Counted from the first letter of the stretch, positions 51,893-63,951 are shown. The stretch is DNA of 64,000 nucleotides from Cruorifilaria tuberocauda (GCA_013365365.1 JABVXU010000055.1:153072-217071); one strand, 5' to 3'. The notes: generated by a model not told the origin, from the sequence alone. Program-made: numbers and translations.

Positions 51893-53200
51893 TTGATAAT
51901 CAGAATGGTGCAGTCATACATAACGCAAAAGGAAATCGAACATTGGGGTTTAAGAAAGGATCAAAATGGACTCTGGGAATGCGTAGGAAGCCTTAGAAAG
52001 AGTTTACCTCTAGTTGAGGATTTTACATATTTCATTAATAAAGGAAAGTTAGCAGAATTGATAGTGAAGCATTACCATGAGAAATCATTTCATGCAAGTA
52101 TTCACCACACTTGGAGTAAGATGAGATCAAAGTTTTGGATTCCACACGGACGAGCATATATAAAGAAAATTTTAAGATTTTTAAGAGTTGTACTATGTGG
52201 AAGGGCAACGCCATTTGAACAACCAGAATTTCCACCTTATCCATCAGAAAGAATGACTGTGAGTAGACCTTTCGAGAAAACTGGAGTTGATCTTATTGGT
52301 CCTATGTGGGTGAAAGACAACAAGATATCATTGAAACGCTATTCACGTGTTTAGTCACAAGAGCCATTCACATGGAAGTTATGAAAAACATGTCTACTGA
52401 ATCTTTCATATAGGAAGCATTCAGAGGTACGTCAGCCGAAGAAGACAACCAGAGCTTGTGTTGTCCGACAATGTTAAGAACTTTATTTTAGCATCTAAAT
52501 TACTGCAAGAAAGCAGAAATCAAGAGCTAAATCCATTAAAATGGCAGTTCATTACCCCAGGAGCTCCTTGGCAAGGAGGTGTTTACGAAAGAATGGTCGG
52601 AGTAGTAAAGAGAACCTTACAGAGAGCAATGAAGAAAAACCTCTTAGAAGAGGATGAATTCGCCACGATAATAACTGAGGTTGAATTCTTGGTAAACGAA
52701 AGACCATTAGTAGATTTCGGGAGGAACGGAGAGTAAGCATTATGTCCAGGGGACTTTTTATGGCCTGGCTACAATAATATGAACAACGTGTTGGAACAGG
52801 AGAACCGTTCACGGGAGAACCAGAATACAGATGGGATACAAACTTAATCTGTTCAACAATTGATCAGTCGCGAAGAGGCTACAACAATTGTGGAAAATAT
52901 GGCAAGAGGAAGAAGTATTTGGAAGAGTTGAAGAAACGAACGCAAAGAAGGCATAAAAATCCTCGCAGCTGTATAACTACGAAAACCAATCAATGGCGAA
53001 GTAACACTATTGAAAGGAGAAGGTCCTAGGAATTCCTGGAAAATGGGTAGAGTAGAAAGACTGATTCAGGGATAGGATGGACTTTGTCGATCTGCCGTTG
53101 TGAGAATGCCGAATGGTATACTATTGACCCGCGCCGTCGGACATATGTACTCTTTAGAGATGTCGGGCCTGGAAAGCCCAGACTCTAAATCCTTTTCGCC
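51893..53200 (+). mobile_element. Decayed BEL/Pao LTR-retrotransposon, integrase part
   Basis: A plus-strand relic of a Pao/BEL pol gene. The frame 51893-52354 holds the integrase N-terminal region (His pair in HASIHHTW, a single Cys in VVLCGRATPFEQP where CxxC is usual) and the first catalytic Asp in TGVDLIGPMWVKDN. After a stop at 52352-52354 the homology changes frame (THAIHMEV-like stretch, another stop near 52410). It resumes at 52458-52736 with the second Asp (LSDNVKNFI) and the catalytic Glu (GAPWQGGVYERMVGVV). The C-terminal domain (GEGPRNSWKMGRVERLIQG) is recognisable near 53010-53080 in further broken frames. At least four stops or shifts make it non-functional. Reverse transcriptase, gag and LTRs were not seen. 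Confidence 0.85.
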
Positions 53201-53549
53201 TCCCGAGTGTTGCTGAGAAAGCGAAAAAAGAAAGGATGATGAAAATCTTTGTTCTGGATTTAATACTGTAAGCTAAATGTATGCTTCTGGTAAACAAGCT
53301 TTGTATGCCATAAATTGGACTACGAGGTGTAGGAAAAGTTATAAGTATCGGTTGATGCAAGCAAATGCAACATATTAATAAAATGTACAATGATGTACCA
53401 ATATGATACATTATGAAACGTAAAAAATACGTCATAAATTAACCAAAGAAAAGAAAGTACAAAACACATTTAACGATTCTACGTGATCTTAGCGCTGATG
53501 GTTAAGTTACATGTGTTTTCTTCAAATCAGGAAAATATTTTGAAAGAAT

Positions 53550-55493
53550 TCATTTGAAGAAGAGTAGATCTCGTATAGGAGTGGCAGAATCTGAGGGTAA
53601 TGGCTTTATACCAAAAAATTTCTTGATTTTGGGATGTTTGAATGCGAAATGTTGTATTGATCCAGTTAGAGAAACAGAAAACCAAAATAATGGAACACAC
53701 TAAAACGAGAATATATTTTAGTATACGATTTTAAAAACTTGAACCTTTCCTCATTTTACATATGATCAATAGGAAATGTTTAACTTAAGCCAGAAATGTC
53801 AATTCTCATTAGGACAAAAAAACTTACCACGGGCATATGTGACATGAAATATATACCAAAAATCATGAACAACGAGTAACAAACATTGATAACCGGCATT
53901 AGTTTGATCGAACTATAAGTATATATACGTTGTTGTGCCTGGAACAGCCCACAATAAATCTAGGATATATAGACAGAACAATGAACTTTTGCTCAGAATA
54001 TGAGTAGAACAGACAGTTTTCAAAACTGCAAGAAAATCAATATTTTTAAATGAGAACTTACAAAATAATTGAAAACTCCTAGAATACCAACTGATACCGG
54101 TAGAATATAGTAAGGATCAGGCTGTAACAGATCTGGAAACCATAAGATGCCTTGAAAAGGATAGCCGGTTTCCGCTAAAGAAACAACCTTCATTAATGCA
54201 GTAATCAAAACAGGTCATCGAAATCAAAGTATAAAAATTAAATTAGTTGGAAAAAAACCTTCGTAAAAATTATTTACAAAAAAAATTGTAAGAGAAAATT
54301 ATGTGTTTATGATTTAAGAATACTAACAACTTATGACATTTCGTATAGCAAATGAAGAAAATGTCCACACTGACAAAACGCAAAACCTCAAATACTGAAT
54401 ACGAGAAAGCTGTAAGCGATGCTTCCAACAGACATCCAATATGATTTCTTTCGACTGAAAAAATAAACTCATTTGATTCAGTAATCAAAAAACCTGAAAT
54501 TAAAATTGTCAAAAATTTTGCGTTTGAGAAAAGATTTTCACGAATTTAGTTCCATAGAATAACGACTTACCAATTTATTAGTCTTGTCTAATATGGATTT
54601 ATCAGTAGTATCAAGCTGCAAGAAACGACCATTTCCATTTGAAATAACATTCAAATCATAATGCTTGCTGAACTTCTGGAAGAAAGTATTTACTTGTATA
54701 ATTATTCTAAAATTATAGTCATAAAACAACTTTTTTAATGTGATTGTCATACTTAACTCTTAATACATAAAACTGATCTCCATATTCGTTTGAGTACTCA
54801 ATTACAAAAAGCTAGGTGCACGACTTTGAATCCGAAGAATTTACCAACTTTAATGAGTTCATAATTCAAAGTGTTGATAACATGGTATCTTTCGACGGAC
54901 AGGCGCTCTGCATATACAAATAGTGGTAAACTGGCAAAACGGAACAGCATGCCAGAAAGCATAAATGTACCAACCCAGGGTATTTCCAGTGAATGTATGC
55001 CTTAAAATACTTCACTTTTCGATACATGTTTTTTTTTTAATTATGAATAGTAATTGTTAAATTGAAAATATTTAAGATTATCTTAAAAAATAGCATTTTT
55101 CCGTGTAATTTCTTTCTTTTGATGATAATTGATCGTGAACTGCGAAAAGCAGAGACTTATAAAGAAAGTTTTAAAGAAGCAACCGAAGACTTCGGAAATG
55201 TTTTCCAACTTTTGAAAACTGAGCAACCGAAAATGAAAATGTCCAGGAGAAATTAAACAAAACTCAAAGAAGTTAGCTAAGCATCCCTATCTACACTTTT
55301 TTCATCTTAACTGAAACAAAGTTCATTTAATTCAAGAAAAATAACCCTCGATGGTATATTGCAGAATTTTTGTAAAGTAGCAAGTTTCTGCATACAACAA
55401 TGGAGTGAAAGAGCTGAAACCATGCAACCTTCTCGATAATACGTTTGAACGTACTGCATAATTTATCGGATGTCGATGCACCACGAACTTCAT
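53550..55493 (-). CDS. COX18: COX18-like mitochondrial inner-membrane insertase, 300 aa, 7 exons
   Basis: OXA1/YidC-superfamily insertase of the COX18 branch, which moves the COX2 C-terminal tail across the inner membrane during complex IV assembly. Exons from the 5' end: 55493-55346, 55000-54849, 54675-54571, 54454-54331, 54174-54062, 53938-53828, 53699-53550; 903 nt in frame. The N-terminus (MKFVVHRHPINYAVRSNVLS) is basic without acidic residues, like a presequence. Family landmarks: IPWVGTFMLSGMLFRFASLP (first insertase TM), the SVWTFSSFAIRNV segment, the diagnostic GILWFPDLLQPDPYYILPVS, then RIYTYSSIKLMPVINVCYSL and the tail LTGSIQHFAFKHPKIKKFFG. OXA1L was considered but lacks this spacing and C-tail. 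The length is close to the 333 residues of the human protein. An overlapping upstream ORF starts at 55506. Confidence 0.87.
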
Positions 55494-56428
55494 CAACAGT
55501 GGGCATAACACTAAAATCACTAATTTTATTATGACTTAAATGTTAATCACCCGGTCTCATGAATAAATCTTTTCTTTGGGCCATTAGAAAGCACTAGTAC
55601 ATACAACTTTCCGCACTTCTGTCCTTTGCAGATTTTTTTAACTAATGGATCCCAAAACGCAAATTCTGAGAGTTTTCACAGTTTTCTTGTTTTCCTATGA
55701 GAAATCTCAGTTTTTTTTTCAGCGTTTTGAAATCTTTTTCTCTTCTGCTATCTATAGTACTGACATATAGTGTTCCTGCTTCTTTAGATGCTTCACTTTG
55801 CCTATTATTTTAAATACTTGAATCACTTACTTTAAACACTCAACTCTGTGCTTGAAGTTAGAACAGTGAACTGATAATATGATGAATACTGAGACAAAAT
55901 TTCATTGTTGATTAAGAAGAACGGGTTTCCATACTCTCTGCATGATGAAGGTTGGTGAAACTAAAATTTGATGTAGTTATCTTTTGTTAAGCGAAATTGT
56001 GCGTCAAAAAATGATAAGCGAAAATCAGGGAAAGGCATTGCAGTGAAAGTCAATTCATTTATTGCCCAATATTCTTTCGATACAAATTAAATAACGACCT
56101 GATATCTTTTAGGAAGGTATTTAATGGTCGGCCGCCATTAGTCTAATGGAATCGGCTAGGTTCGCAATACTTTGGAATCCTGGAGTCTTGTATTGTTGAT
56201 TATATTGGTGTCTTTTATCGATTAGTGACATTATCTTACCGTTGGATTTCTCCATATTTTTATCATAATGCCAGACGGTAGATTCCGTTTTATTTTATCT
56301 CCTTTAACTTTTTCCAACTTATGGTGTATGATATCTACATTAGATAATTTATTGGATCAAATTTCGGTTAAGGATTTTATGCCATACTAATCTATCCATT
56401 AATGCATTAATATGTATATTTTCTTTTC
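55494..56428. other. Divergent promoter region COX18 / CSN4
   Basis: About 0.95 kb between two genes transcribed apart. A minus-strand acceptor (GATTTTAG, at 55512-55511) lies 18 bases before the COX18 ATG. A short stretch at 56130-56165 vaguely resembles tRNA promoter boxes but does not fold as a tRNA by eye. Confidence 0.45.
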
Positions 56429-56430
56429 AG
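56429..56430 (+). other. Candidate spliced-leader or 5'UTR acceptor of CSN4
   Basis: TTTTCTTTTCAG, a strong acceptor, is 24 bases upstream of the CSN4 ATG. The intervening leader contains a four-codon upstream ORF (ATG at 56440, TAA). Confidence 0.45.
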
Positions 56431-56454
56431 CCCCTCTGTATGATATATCTTTAA

Positions 56455-59400
56455 ATGACGGAGGAAATTGCGACTGCTGTTGGTAATATATTTATTGATG
56501 AATTGGATCACAAAAATCAGAGTGCAAAGTACGTTTTCCTCTTTTGTTGTTTGTAACGGAAAGATATTCCAGAGTAAGTTTAATTTTTATCAGTAAATAT
56601 ATCACTCCATTTTAAAACAGAATTGATTTCAGTCCTTCAGTCCTTTGTAAGGAATACGTTTTGCACTCGAGTTATATTTTAGATTGAAAGCATTGCTGGA
56701 TTCTATACTGAGTTCTGGCAGGAACGAGAATGACATCAGTAGTAATGTTAGTCGGATAGCAGAAGCTGGTAAGTTTTATTTGCGCTTCACAATAGATCTG
56801 TGATCCTGAGGGTATAATAGTGATTGTATAGTGATTTGTGGTATTTGAATAGTTGTAGAAGTTTCTATACAGAAGCTGTGGAGATTCTATCAGATGGTAG
56901 TGATCAATTTTACTGCAGTGTGTTGATCCATATCGCGATGTGGTAAATTTATTCCAAGGTGGAAAAATTATATGACCAGCTGGCTTTCTTCATTTGATTC
57001 ACTTCTATCAGAAAAGTTATATCTACTATTTACAGTTGTCAATAAAGAGACCATCTCAATGGTAGTATCCAGACAATTCGTCACTGACATAGTCATAGCG
57101 TTGGATAATTTGAATCCAAGTCTTGTCAAAGAAGTCGCCTTAGCCATACTGAATATTGTGCAGTCACGTTTAATTTCTTATGAAGAACAAGTAATATTGA
57201 CTGTGTGATTTGTAGTACATATTTTTTGCTTCATATATTTCGAAATTTATATAATTTTACATATGTTTCAGCCGTAGTTCTGTATGTCTCTTGCATTTTC
57301 TTATTACTGCAGTAGCTGATTCATTGGAGGAACTATTAATATTGATTAGATTTTAAAAGAATTTATGGTAGCATTTCAGGTAACACAGTTACGTTTTCGA
57401 TTAGCTGACTTGTACGAAAAAGATGGTGATAGTGTAGAAGCAGCGAGAATACTCATGGCTATACCTCTGGAAACAGGACAGAGGTAGAAATTTGGGATAG
57501 TAATATGGCAATTCTTATTCTTAATTTCGAAAGACGGATTTCAGAACCTACTCTTCAGAATTAAAAATGCGCACGTACTTAAGGATAGCACAGTTAGCGT
57601 TGGACTATTGTAAGATTTTTCTATAACTGTTGATAAAAAATTTAAGCAAAAGTCATTTTCTGAGCAATTCAAATTTATGAAATGATGACAGAATGGTGAA
57701 ATGTTGATTTTATACTGCACTAAATCTACTCATTATTCCGGTCATCTTTTCCTAAATTTTATTGATAAAACAATTGAGCAGTTGTTATTTTCTAAATGGC
57801 ATTTTCATCTTGTTGAAGATATAGGATGTTTAATTTTGCAATTCTTATTCTTAATTTCTAAAGATGGATTTCAGGACGTACTCTTCAGAATTAAAAATGC
57901 GCACATACTTAAGGATAGCACAGTTAGCGTTGGACTATAAAAATTCAGAGGAAGCAGAGAGTTTTGTTAATCGCGCTTCAATGTTGTTCAATGATATTTC
58001 GAAAAATAATCAACTAATTGTGATATATAAGGTAAGAAAGAAATGACGAAATAAGATGTTATTTTCTTTCTTGTTTTGAAAAGAATCATTTAGAATAGTA
58101 TGGAATTATTGTTAAAATCGGGAGCCCGAAAAGAAATGTATCTGGTCAGAGTAAATTAAATTGAAATATATATGTTCCAAAAATTTCCAGATTATGTATT
58201 AGAGATTCTTGCTTAAAAATAAAACTAACAGGACAGCTTTTTAGTCTTTGTATGCGAGAGTGTTGGATCATCGGAAGAAATTCATTGAAGCTGCACAAAG
58301 ATACTATGATCTCTCTTTGTATCAAAATATGCTCACTACTTCCGAGAAAGCGCAGGCACTTACGAATGCCATTTCTTGCACTGTTTTGGCTTCACCAGGT
58401 CTCATGCAACAATATTTTGCTTTGGACTTTAGTATGACGAAGGCCTAATTATAAGCTCGAGAGTCATTGGATCGACTTAAACGTGTCAGTCACTGGAGCA
58501 TGCTCAGCATTGTCTTTTGCATTACATGGAATTTATAGAGATCTTTAAACTAAGGAAGATAAACGATAAGTGATAAGCGCTAAAAGAAGTTTGTCAGGCT
58601 AAAAATTAGAACATATATTTAGAATATGTATAATGGATTATATATTTCACCAGATCTTGGAGAAAGGATATGTTCTGCGTCATATAGAAAGTTATAGTTC
58701 AAGTCGAAAATGTTGACAGCTAGATATTACGTTTTGTTATTGTTTTGTGATCTTATCATTACAGGTGCACAACGATCTCGTATGTTAACAACACTGTATA
58801 AAGATGAGCGCTGTTCTACTTTAGCGGCATATAGTATATTGCAAAAAATGTATTTCGAAAGGCTGATTCGAAGTGATGAAGTATTTTTTATTGCTACTTT
58901 TCAGTTTTAGTTCTTTTAGTTCTCTCTCGCCTTTCCTTTCAAAATTCAAGAGAAAGATTTGAAACGTTTCTGAAATTTACAGAAATGAATATGTAAAGTT
59001 GTCGAGTTTCGACTGTAAATTAGGATTCATCAATAGCTTTTCATTTGTCTTGTTCATTTTCAGGTAATGGAATTTGAAAAATCGTTGTCCTCACATCAAC
59101 GAGTTAGTCGTGGTGATTGGAGTCTTCTTCAACGGGCTGTCATCGAACACAATTTTACTGCAGTCAGCAGAATTTTCACCAATATTACATTTGAACAACT
59201 TGCTAGACTTCTCAATATTGATTGTAGACAGGTTTTTTTTTTAATTTAATATTTTATGTTTACAAAATACATGCATTATCTTTGCTTTATTTCTTGCACA
59301 TATCACTAAAAAAGGAAAATAAAATATATTTTTATTTTTATCCATGCCTCGAACCTTTACACCCTTATTGAATAAACACGACATCAGTTACCGGGTTCAG

Positions 59401-60027
59401 TTATCCTGCCTTATTTCGTTTTTTTTTGTTAACAAATTTTGGAAGAAGCTTTGCCTTTTTTTTTGTCTTTTATTCTTATTTAAGCTCCCAACGACTTCAT
59501 GTCACAATTTCAAATGATTCTACATGTTTGTGCATGTTTTTTTTAATTATTCATCATTGAAGGCGGAGAAAATGGCACGGCAAATTATCGCTGATGGACG
59601 TGTTGGGGGCACTATCGACCAGATCGATGGAATTGTACACTTTAGTCGTTAGTATATTTCTAATTTCACATTACTGTTTTTAATTGCCTGTCGATATTTG
59701 GTTTACCCTTTTCCTGATGTCTTGAAAAATTTTCAACTATGTTCCTCAGCTCAGCCCGTTTCGCATTGCTTAACTGGTCTTTATGTCCTTTTTCACTCTG
59801 AAATATAGTGGAATTTCATGAGTTGAATTGATAAGATCAACACTTTGTTGATTTGGATAAATTGTCTTATTGTAGATGTTATGGATGAAGATGCTGGACC
59901 GACAAAGGAAGCTTTAGCAGAATGGGATGAACACATTGCTGAATTATGTCATGACGTGAATGTTGTGACTGATGTAATCATCCAGAAACACAAATCATGG
60001 GTAAAGACGCATAAATCTGTGATTTGA
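56455..60027 (+). CDS. csn-4: COP9 signalosome subunit 4, 416 aa, 10 exons
   Basis: PCI-domain subunit of the COP9 signalosome, the cullin deneddylase. Exons: 56455-56528, 56683-56768, 57036-57190, 57380-57483, 57875-58031, 58245-58398, 58765-58880, 59064-59231, 59563-59647, 59876-60027; 1251 nt in frame. Landmarks follow human COPS4 in order: [154 protein letters not shown] (PCI winged helix) and [12 protein letters not shown], then a C-terminal helix. The start of exon 5 is duplicated in intron 4 (57508-57608 against 57838-57938). The model uses the downstream copy, because only that copy continues into the rest of the exon. Confidence 0.93.
57508..57608 (+). repeat. Duplicated exon-5 segment of CSN4, copy 1
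   Basis: This segment is the upstream copy of 57838-57938, with about five differences in 101 bases. It includes the intron end, the acceptor (GGATTTCAG) and 63 coding bases. It gains its own donor (CTATT|GTAAGA), so 57545-57609 looks like a complete 65-nt exon. Confidence 0.9.
57838..57938 (+). repeat. Duplicated exon-5 segment of CSN4, copy 2 (functional)
   Basis: Downstream copy of the CSN4 duplication. It continues beyond the repeat into the conserved [16 protein letters not shown] part of the exon, so it is taken as the working copy. Confidence 0.9.
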
Positions 60028-60299
60028 AGCGGTTTTCATCCCCAAATATAGGTTTGTTATGACATTGGTTAATTGTACATGTTATCAGTGTGAAAGCTCA
60101 ATAGGTTTCATTTCAAAGACATTATGTGGCTCATATGTTATGTTTAATATTTTAGCACATACATCTGACAATTGTTAATTTTAACATGATTAGCGGATCA
60201 GCGCTTCTGAAAAAATTTTCATCTCTTTAAAATTTGTGATTACATTGACAAAAAGTTCCAGCTTCTCGTATTGTATTTCTCTTTCTTAATAATTTTTTT

Positions 60300-60560
60300 C
60301 TTACTATATTTTTGTATTTCACACTTTTACTGTTATGTTTTATATTCCTTTATACTTCACATTCTATTTATTTCATATTTTTTATTTTTATATTTCAAAT
60401 ATTAATACTCACTTTTATATTTCAGATTTCTTATCATTGTATCTGATATTTCATATTATTCGTCCTTCATGTTGTACATCATATTTCTTATTTTTGTGTT
60501 TCATATTTCGTGTATTTCATATTGATATTATTGAATTGCATATGGCTTATTGTGTCCAAT
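60300..60560. repeat. Quasi-tandem TTTCATATT-like repeat
   Basis: Degenerate decamer-like words (TTTCATATT, TTTTATATTTC, CATATTTCTTATTTTTG) recur about every 10-20 bases. Confidence 0.55.
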
Positions 60561-61238
60561 ATTATATTTCAGTATTATCATGTCGTGAAAGTTTGCATGA
60601 GAGTCGCATGTTTGTGAATCAGTGTTCTATTTCTCTCTTTTTATTATGGTTGCTTATAAATTTAGGTCTAATAAAAAATATCAGAAATATTGATAATAGC
60701 TACACATTGTGTATATGTCGTTGCACTGTTATAGTAAAGAGAGATAAGGTGCTAAAACAGTAGTAGAATTCCGAAGCTATCCGGTAAAAAATATTTTAAG
60801 AAGATTTTTGGTTATTCATTCCACCATTTTGTAGCGTTGCAGCCATACTGTTAAATTTCCATAAAACTGCTTCTGTAGCTTCCTTTTCTTAGCTTTTTTT
60901 CAGTCTCTGTTTCATATCAAATGAAAAGTTATCCTTAAATTAAAATTTTCAAAAATACCATATTCCAGCAGAAAGTTTCATTTTTCTTCGAGTTCTTTTC
61001 ATTGTTGCAGCTGCTGGATATATATCGCCGAAAGTTTGGAAAATTGGAACAGCCTACCCTCTCCACTCCGGCAACGTTATCGATAATACTACTAATGCCT
61101 TTCCTGGTTACTTGCAACGGTTACTGAATGCTTCTCTTACGTCTGGTTGCCTCTTAGTTTGAAAAAAAACCTATGAGTTGGCACCAGCTGGCACAAATTA
61201 CGACCAACGGCAATACGAATGTTCACATAAACACAATT

Positions 61239-61278
61239 ATATATATATATATATATATGTATATAATATAGATATATA
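61239..61278. repeat. (AT)n microsatellite
   Basis: An AT dinucleotide run with a few GT interruptions, followed by GATA units. Confidence 0.85.
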
Positions 61279-62682
61279 GATAGATAGTTAAACTGCATAT
61301 AAATTTTTAAACTTCTTGATAAAAAAAGAAAAGTACTAAGATATATTAAGAGCCAAAGGAGAGGAAGAAAATCCCGATATAAATGTAAATTCCCGCTTTA
61401 TCCATCCTTCTACCCGTTGCACATTATTTCCCCTTCCCTAAACACAAACCCACAAATATATACATAAACATACATCTCCGTGTTATGACACCTGTTCAGC
61501 CGCAGGGTGCTTATTTACATTTGCAAATTCATTGTGGCATTTGGTCGTTCACATTTTCTGCTTTGGTTGTTTGTACACAATGATGGTTTAAGTAAGCATG
61601 TTTAAGTATTTCATAGCTTAGCAATTTTTAAGTTAAAAATGATTTTTGATGTGAAATTTTCTTGAAAAATGTCTTCCATTCATGGATTTCGTTATCCTTC
61701 CCATGGGATCAATTGATGAAAACATGTAAGGGAGTTTGTATATAAATGATGTGAGAAGATAAGGCATATTAGTATGCTTTATCAATTTATTACAATGATT
61801 AGGTTAACGACCTGTATAAAGTAATTTGTAGCTAATAACAAGGTAACATACGTAATATTTTCACTCATCTTACTAATAAGTTAAGTGGAATTACCTTAAA
61901 CTATTCATACACCAACTCGTCAGCAAAGGATGATTATGAACATTCGATGATGACAACTGTAGTATGATCAACAATAATAACTATGATAATAACAGGAGTG
62001 ATGTTAAGGCGATGTGAGTCAATTATTGACCTGAAATATGATATGCTTGATAGTCGGTGATATTATCTAATGTTAAACAAGTGTCATACTTATTTAACGG
62101 TGAAAGATAAACTTTTGCAGGATCACGTTTATAAATGCAATAAAGGGAAATATGTAACTTGCATTATAACGCAATCAAGCTTTTATATAGATTATCGTTA
62201 AGAAATATATGTATTTTAATCTCTCTTATTGCAAGATTGAATTAGCGGAATAAATAACCAACCGTTGTGCGCTTTTGCACCCTTTCATCGAAATGACGCG
62301 ATGTAGTAATGCTACCATTTTGACCGCGGTGTAATTTCTGTCATTCTGGTTCTTCCAAAAATATGATAAGATTACAGAATTAATTTTTGAGTCTATGCAA
62401 CAACGTGCATACATTTTGGATATATGTTTGTATAGCATGAATGCCCATCTTTCTTCTACTATTCCGCGTTTGACTTCGATTCTTTTTCATTCATTTATAA
62501 TTAACATGATATTAGCAGCAAGAGAGATATGAGTTATGATCAGATTAACGGAGGTAATATAATTCGGGAAGTTCGATTTCCTCTCGGATATGATTCTTTA
62601 ATATATTCTCATTCATTGTTGTGATTATTTTTGATTACTATTTAGCAGTTAGCATTTTTTTCCCACGTACAAGTTAGAAAGT

Positions 62683-63458
62683 TTAGTAAATAAACACGTC
62701 ATCAGCGATATGAGAAAGTTTTGGAAGCAAAAAATTAAAAAATGAACTAAATTCTTTAGCTCCTGTAACTCTCACGTTGCAGTTTTCCATAAATGCCAAA
62801 ATCAACGTTCCATGTGAAAATTTATATATGCCAGATAAGTTGAAAGAGTGCAAATGCAGGTTTCCATCCAGATATTTACGAACCTCTACTGATTGATTCA
62901 CTGATTCCATTGTTTCCAGTGAATTCACTGCATTGTTTACGTATCTCTCTGCATTAGTGGCGGAGGTCATTTGCTCAGGGAATCCTTCGAACATTTCCCT
63001 TTCACATCATATCCCCGCTGGTCAAGTTTACGGGTTCACAGAAGCTGGGAAACGTCACCATCGCAGCGCATCCCTTCTTCCTCTCCTACTCACCGTGACA
63101 TTCAAAGAAGTCACCCCCTTCATCTCCACGTCTACCACTGTCAACATCGGTGTTAATAATATCAATAAATATCAACACAATCAGCACAATCATTAATCCA
63201 GACAATAGTTTGATCACAATAAGAAATGATTGAGGATAGCTTGATATAACATTACCAGTGGAGAATATGCTATTGAACTTCCCAGAAGATTAGTGGTGTT
63301 GTTAAATATCTCCGGGAATCTAATCCAATGCTTTGCTCCCGACACATGGTTGTATGAGCCAACATTGCCCCTCCCTTCGTGATCCGAAATGCCCGCGCAT
63401 CGTTCCTTAATTCAACGCCGACCCCTTCCTCAACTCGTACTTCTCCCCGTCCATTCAC
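62683..63458 (-). CDS. Possible unresolved minus-strand gene with a membrane anchor
   Basis: This stretch is visibly GC-richer than its surroundings and has coding character on the minus strand. Frame 62994-62683 is open for 103 codons (EQMTSATNAERYVNNAVNSL and onward, ending before TAA). Near 63225-63105 a second frame gives a hydrophobic helix, IKLLSGLMIVLIVLIFIDII, followed by an acidic stretch ending before a GTGAGT donor. Near 63460-63275 two frames are open. I could not join these segments in phase, so the exon structure is unknown. The outline would be a short N-terminal part, one transmembrane helix and an extracellular domain. No family was recognised. It may be chance, or part of a gene extending beyond the window. 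Confidence 0.28.
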
Positions 63459-63951
63459 TTATCCTTAAATGATAAACATATATCGGCTGAATGGCACTGT
63501 GTTTCCCCTAATCGTTAATGAAATTATTCTTGAAACTAAAGCGGTTCGGTTCCTGTTGAATATATGGATGAATAATTGCCTTTCTGCATTTCATTTCTCT
63601 CATAAAATCACTGAATCAACGATAAGCTTTTTTCTCTTTTTCTTGTTATCATTCCAACATTCTTTCTTCACTTCACTTGCTGCTTCTATCTATAACATTT
63701 TTTGATAGTTTTCATGGATTCTGATTTCATTCACAATAATTTAGTTACATCTGTTTGTCGATTTAATTAAATTTCAATTGATCCAAGTTGCTTAAATTTC
63801 AAACTTTTTCGACTTCCACTATGAAATCAAAAATAACAAAGCATGCACTTATCAAGAGGCCTTGCAATCATTTTGCCAGCATCTGAGTTTCTTCTAACGT
63901 CGATATTTATAGCATGTGACTAATTACTACATTATTACAAGTGTTATAATC
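63459..63951. other. AT-rich flank, no gene seen
   Basis: No supported exon. The plus-strand frame 63469-63705 is low-complexity and hydrophobic by composition. Confidence 0.45.

Larger units (their letters stand above)
60028..62682. other. Low-complexity region 3' of CSN4
   Basis: From 60300 to 60560 the sequence is a quasi-repeat of TTTCATATT/TTTTATATT words, which explains the open frame 60335-60763. A GC-richer island at 61010-61145 begins just after an acceptor-like TTCATTGTTGCAG and is open in more than one frame. An (AT)n run lies at 61239-61278. The rest shows nothing recognisable. Confidence 0.5.

Noticed and set aside
55062..55256. Charged plus-strand frame (RELRKAETYKESFKEATEDF) in COX18 intron 1
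   Set aside because: It looks protein-like but has no start, no upstream exon and no donor, and lies inside a well-supported intron on the other strand.
56128..56175. tRNA-like A-box/B-box words (TAGTCTAATGG, GGTTCG)
   Set aside because: The boxes are too close together and no acceptor or anticodon stem pairs can be drawn.
60335..60763. 142-codon plus-strand frame
   Set aside because: Its first half is a translation of the TTTCATATT quasi-repeat; no domain, no splice context.
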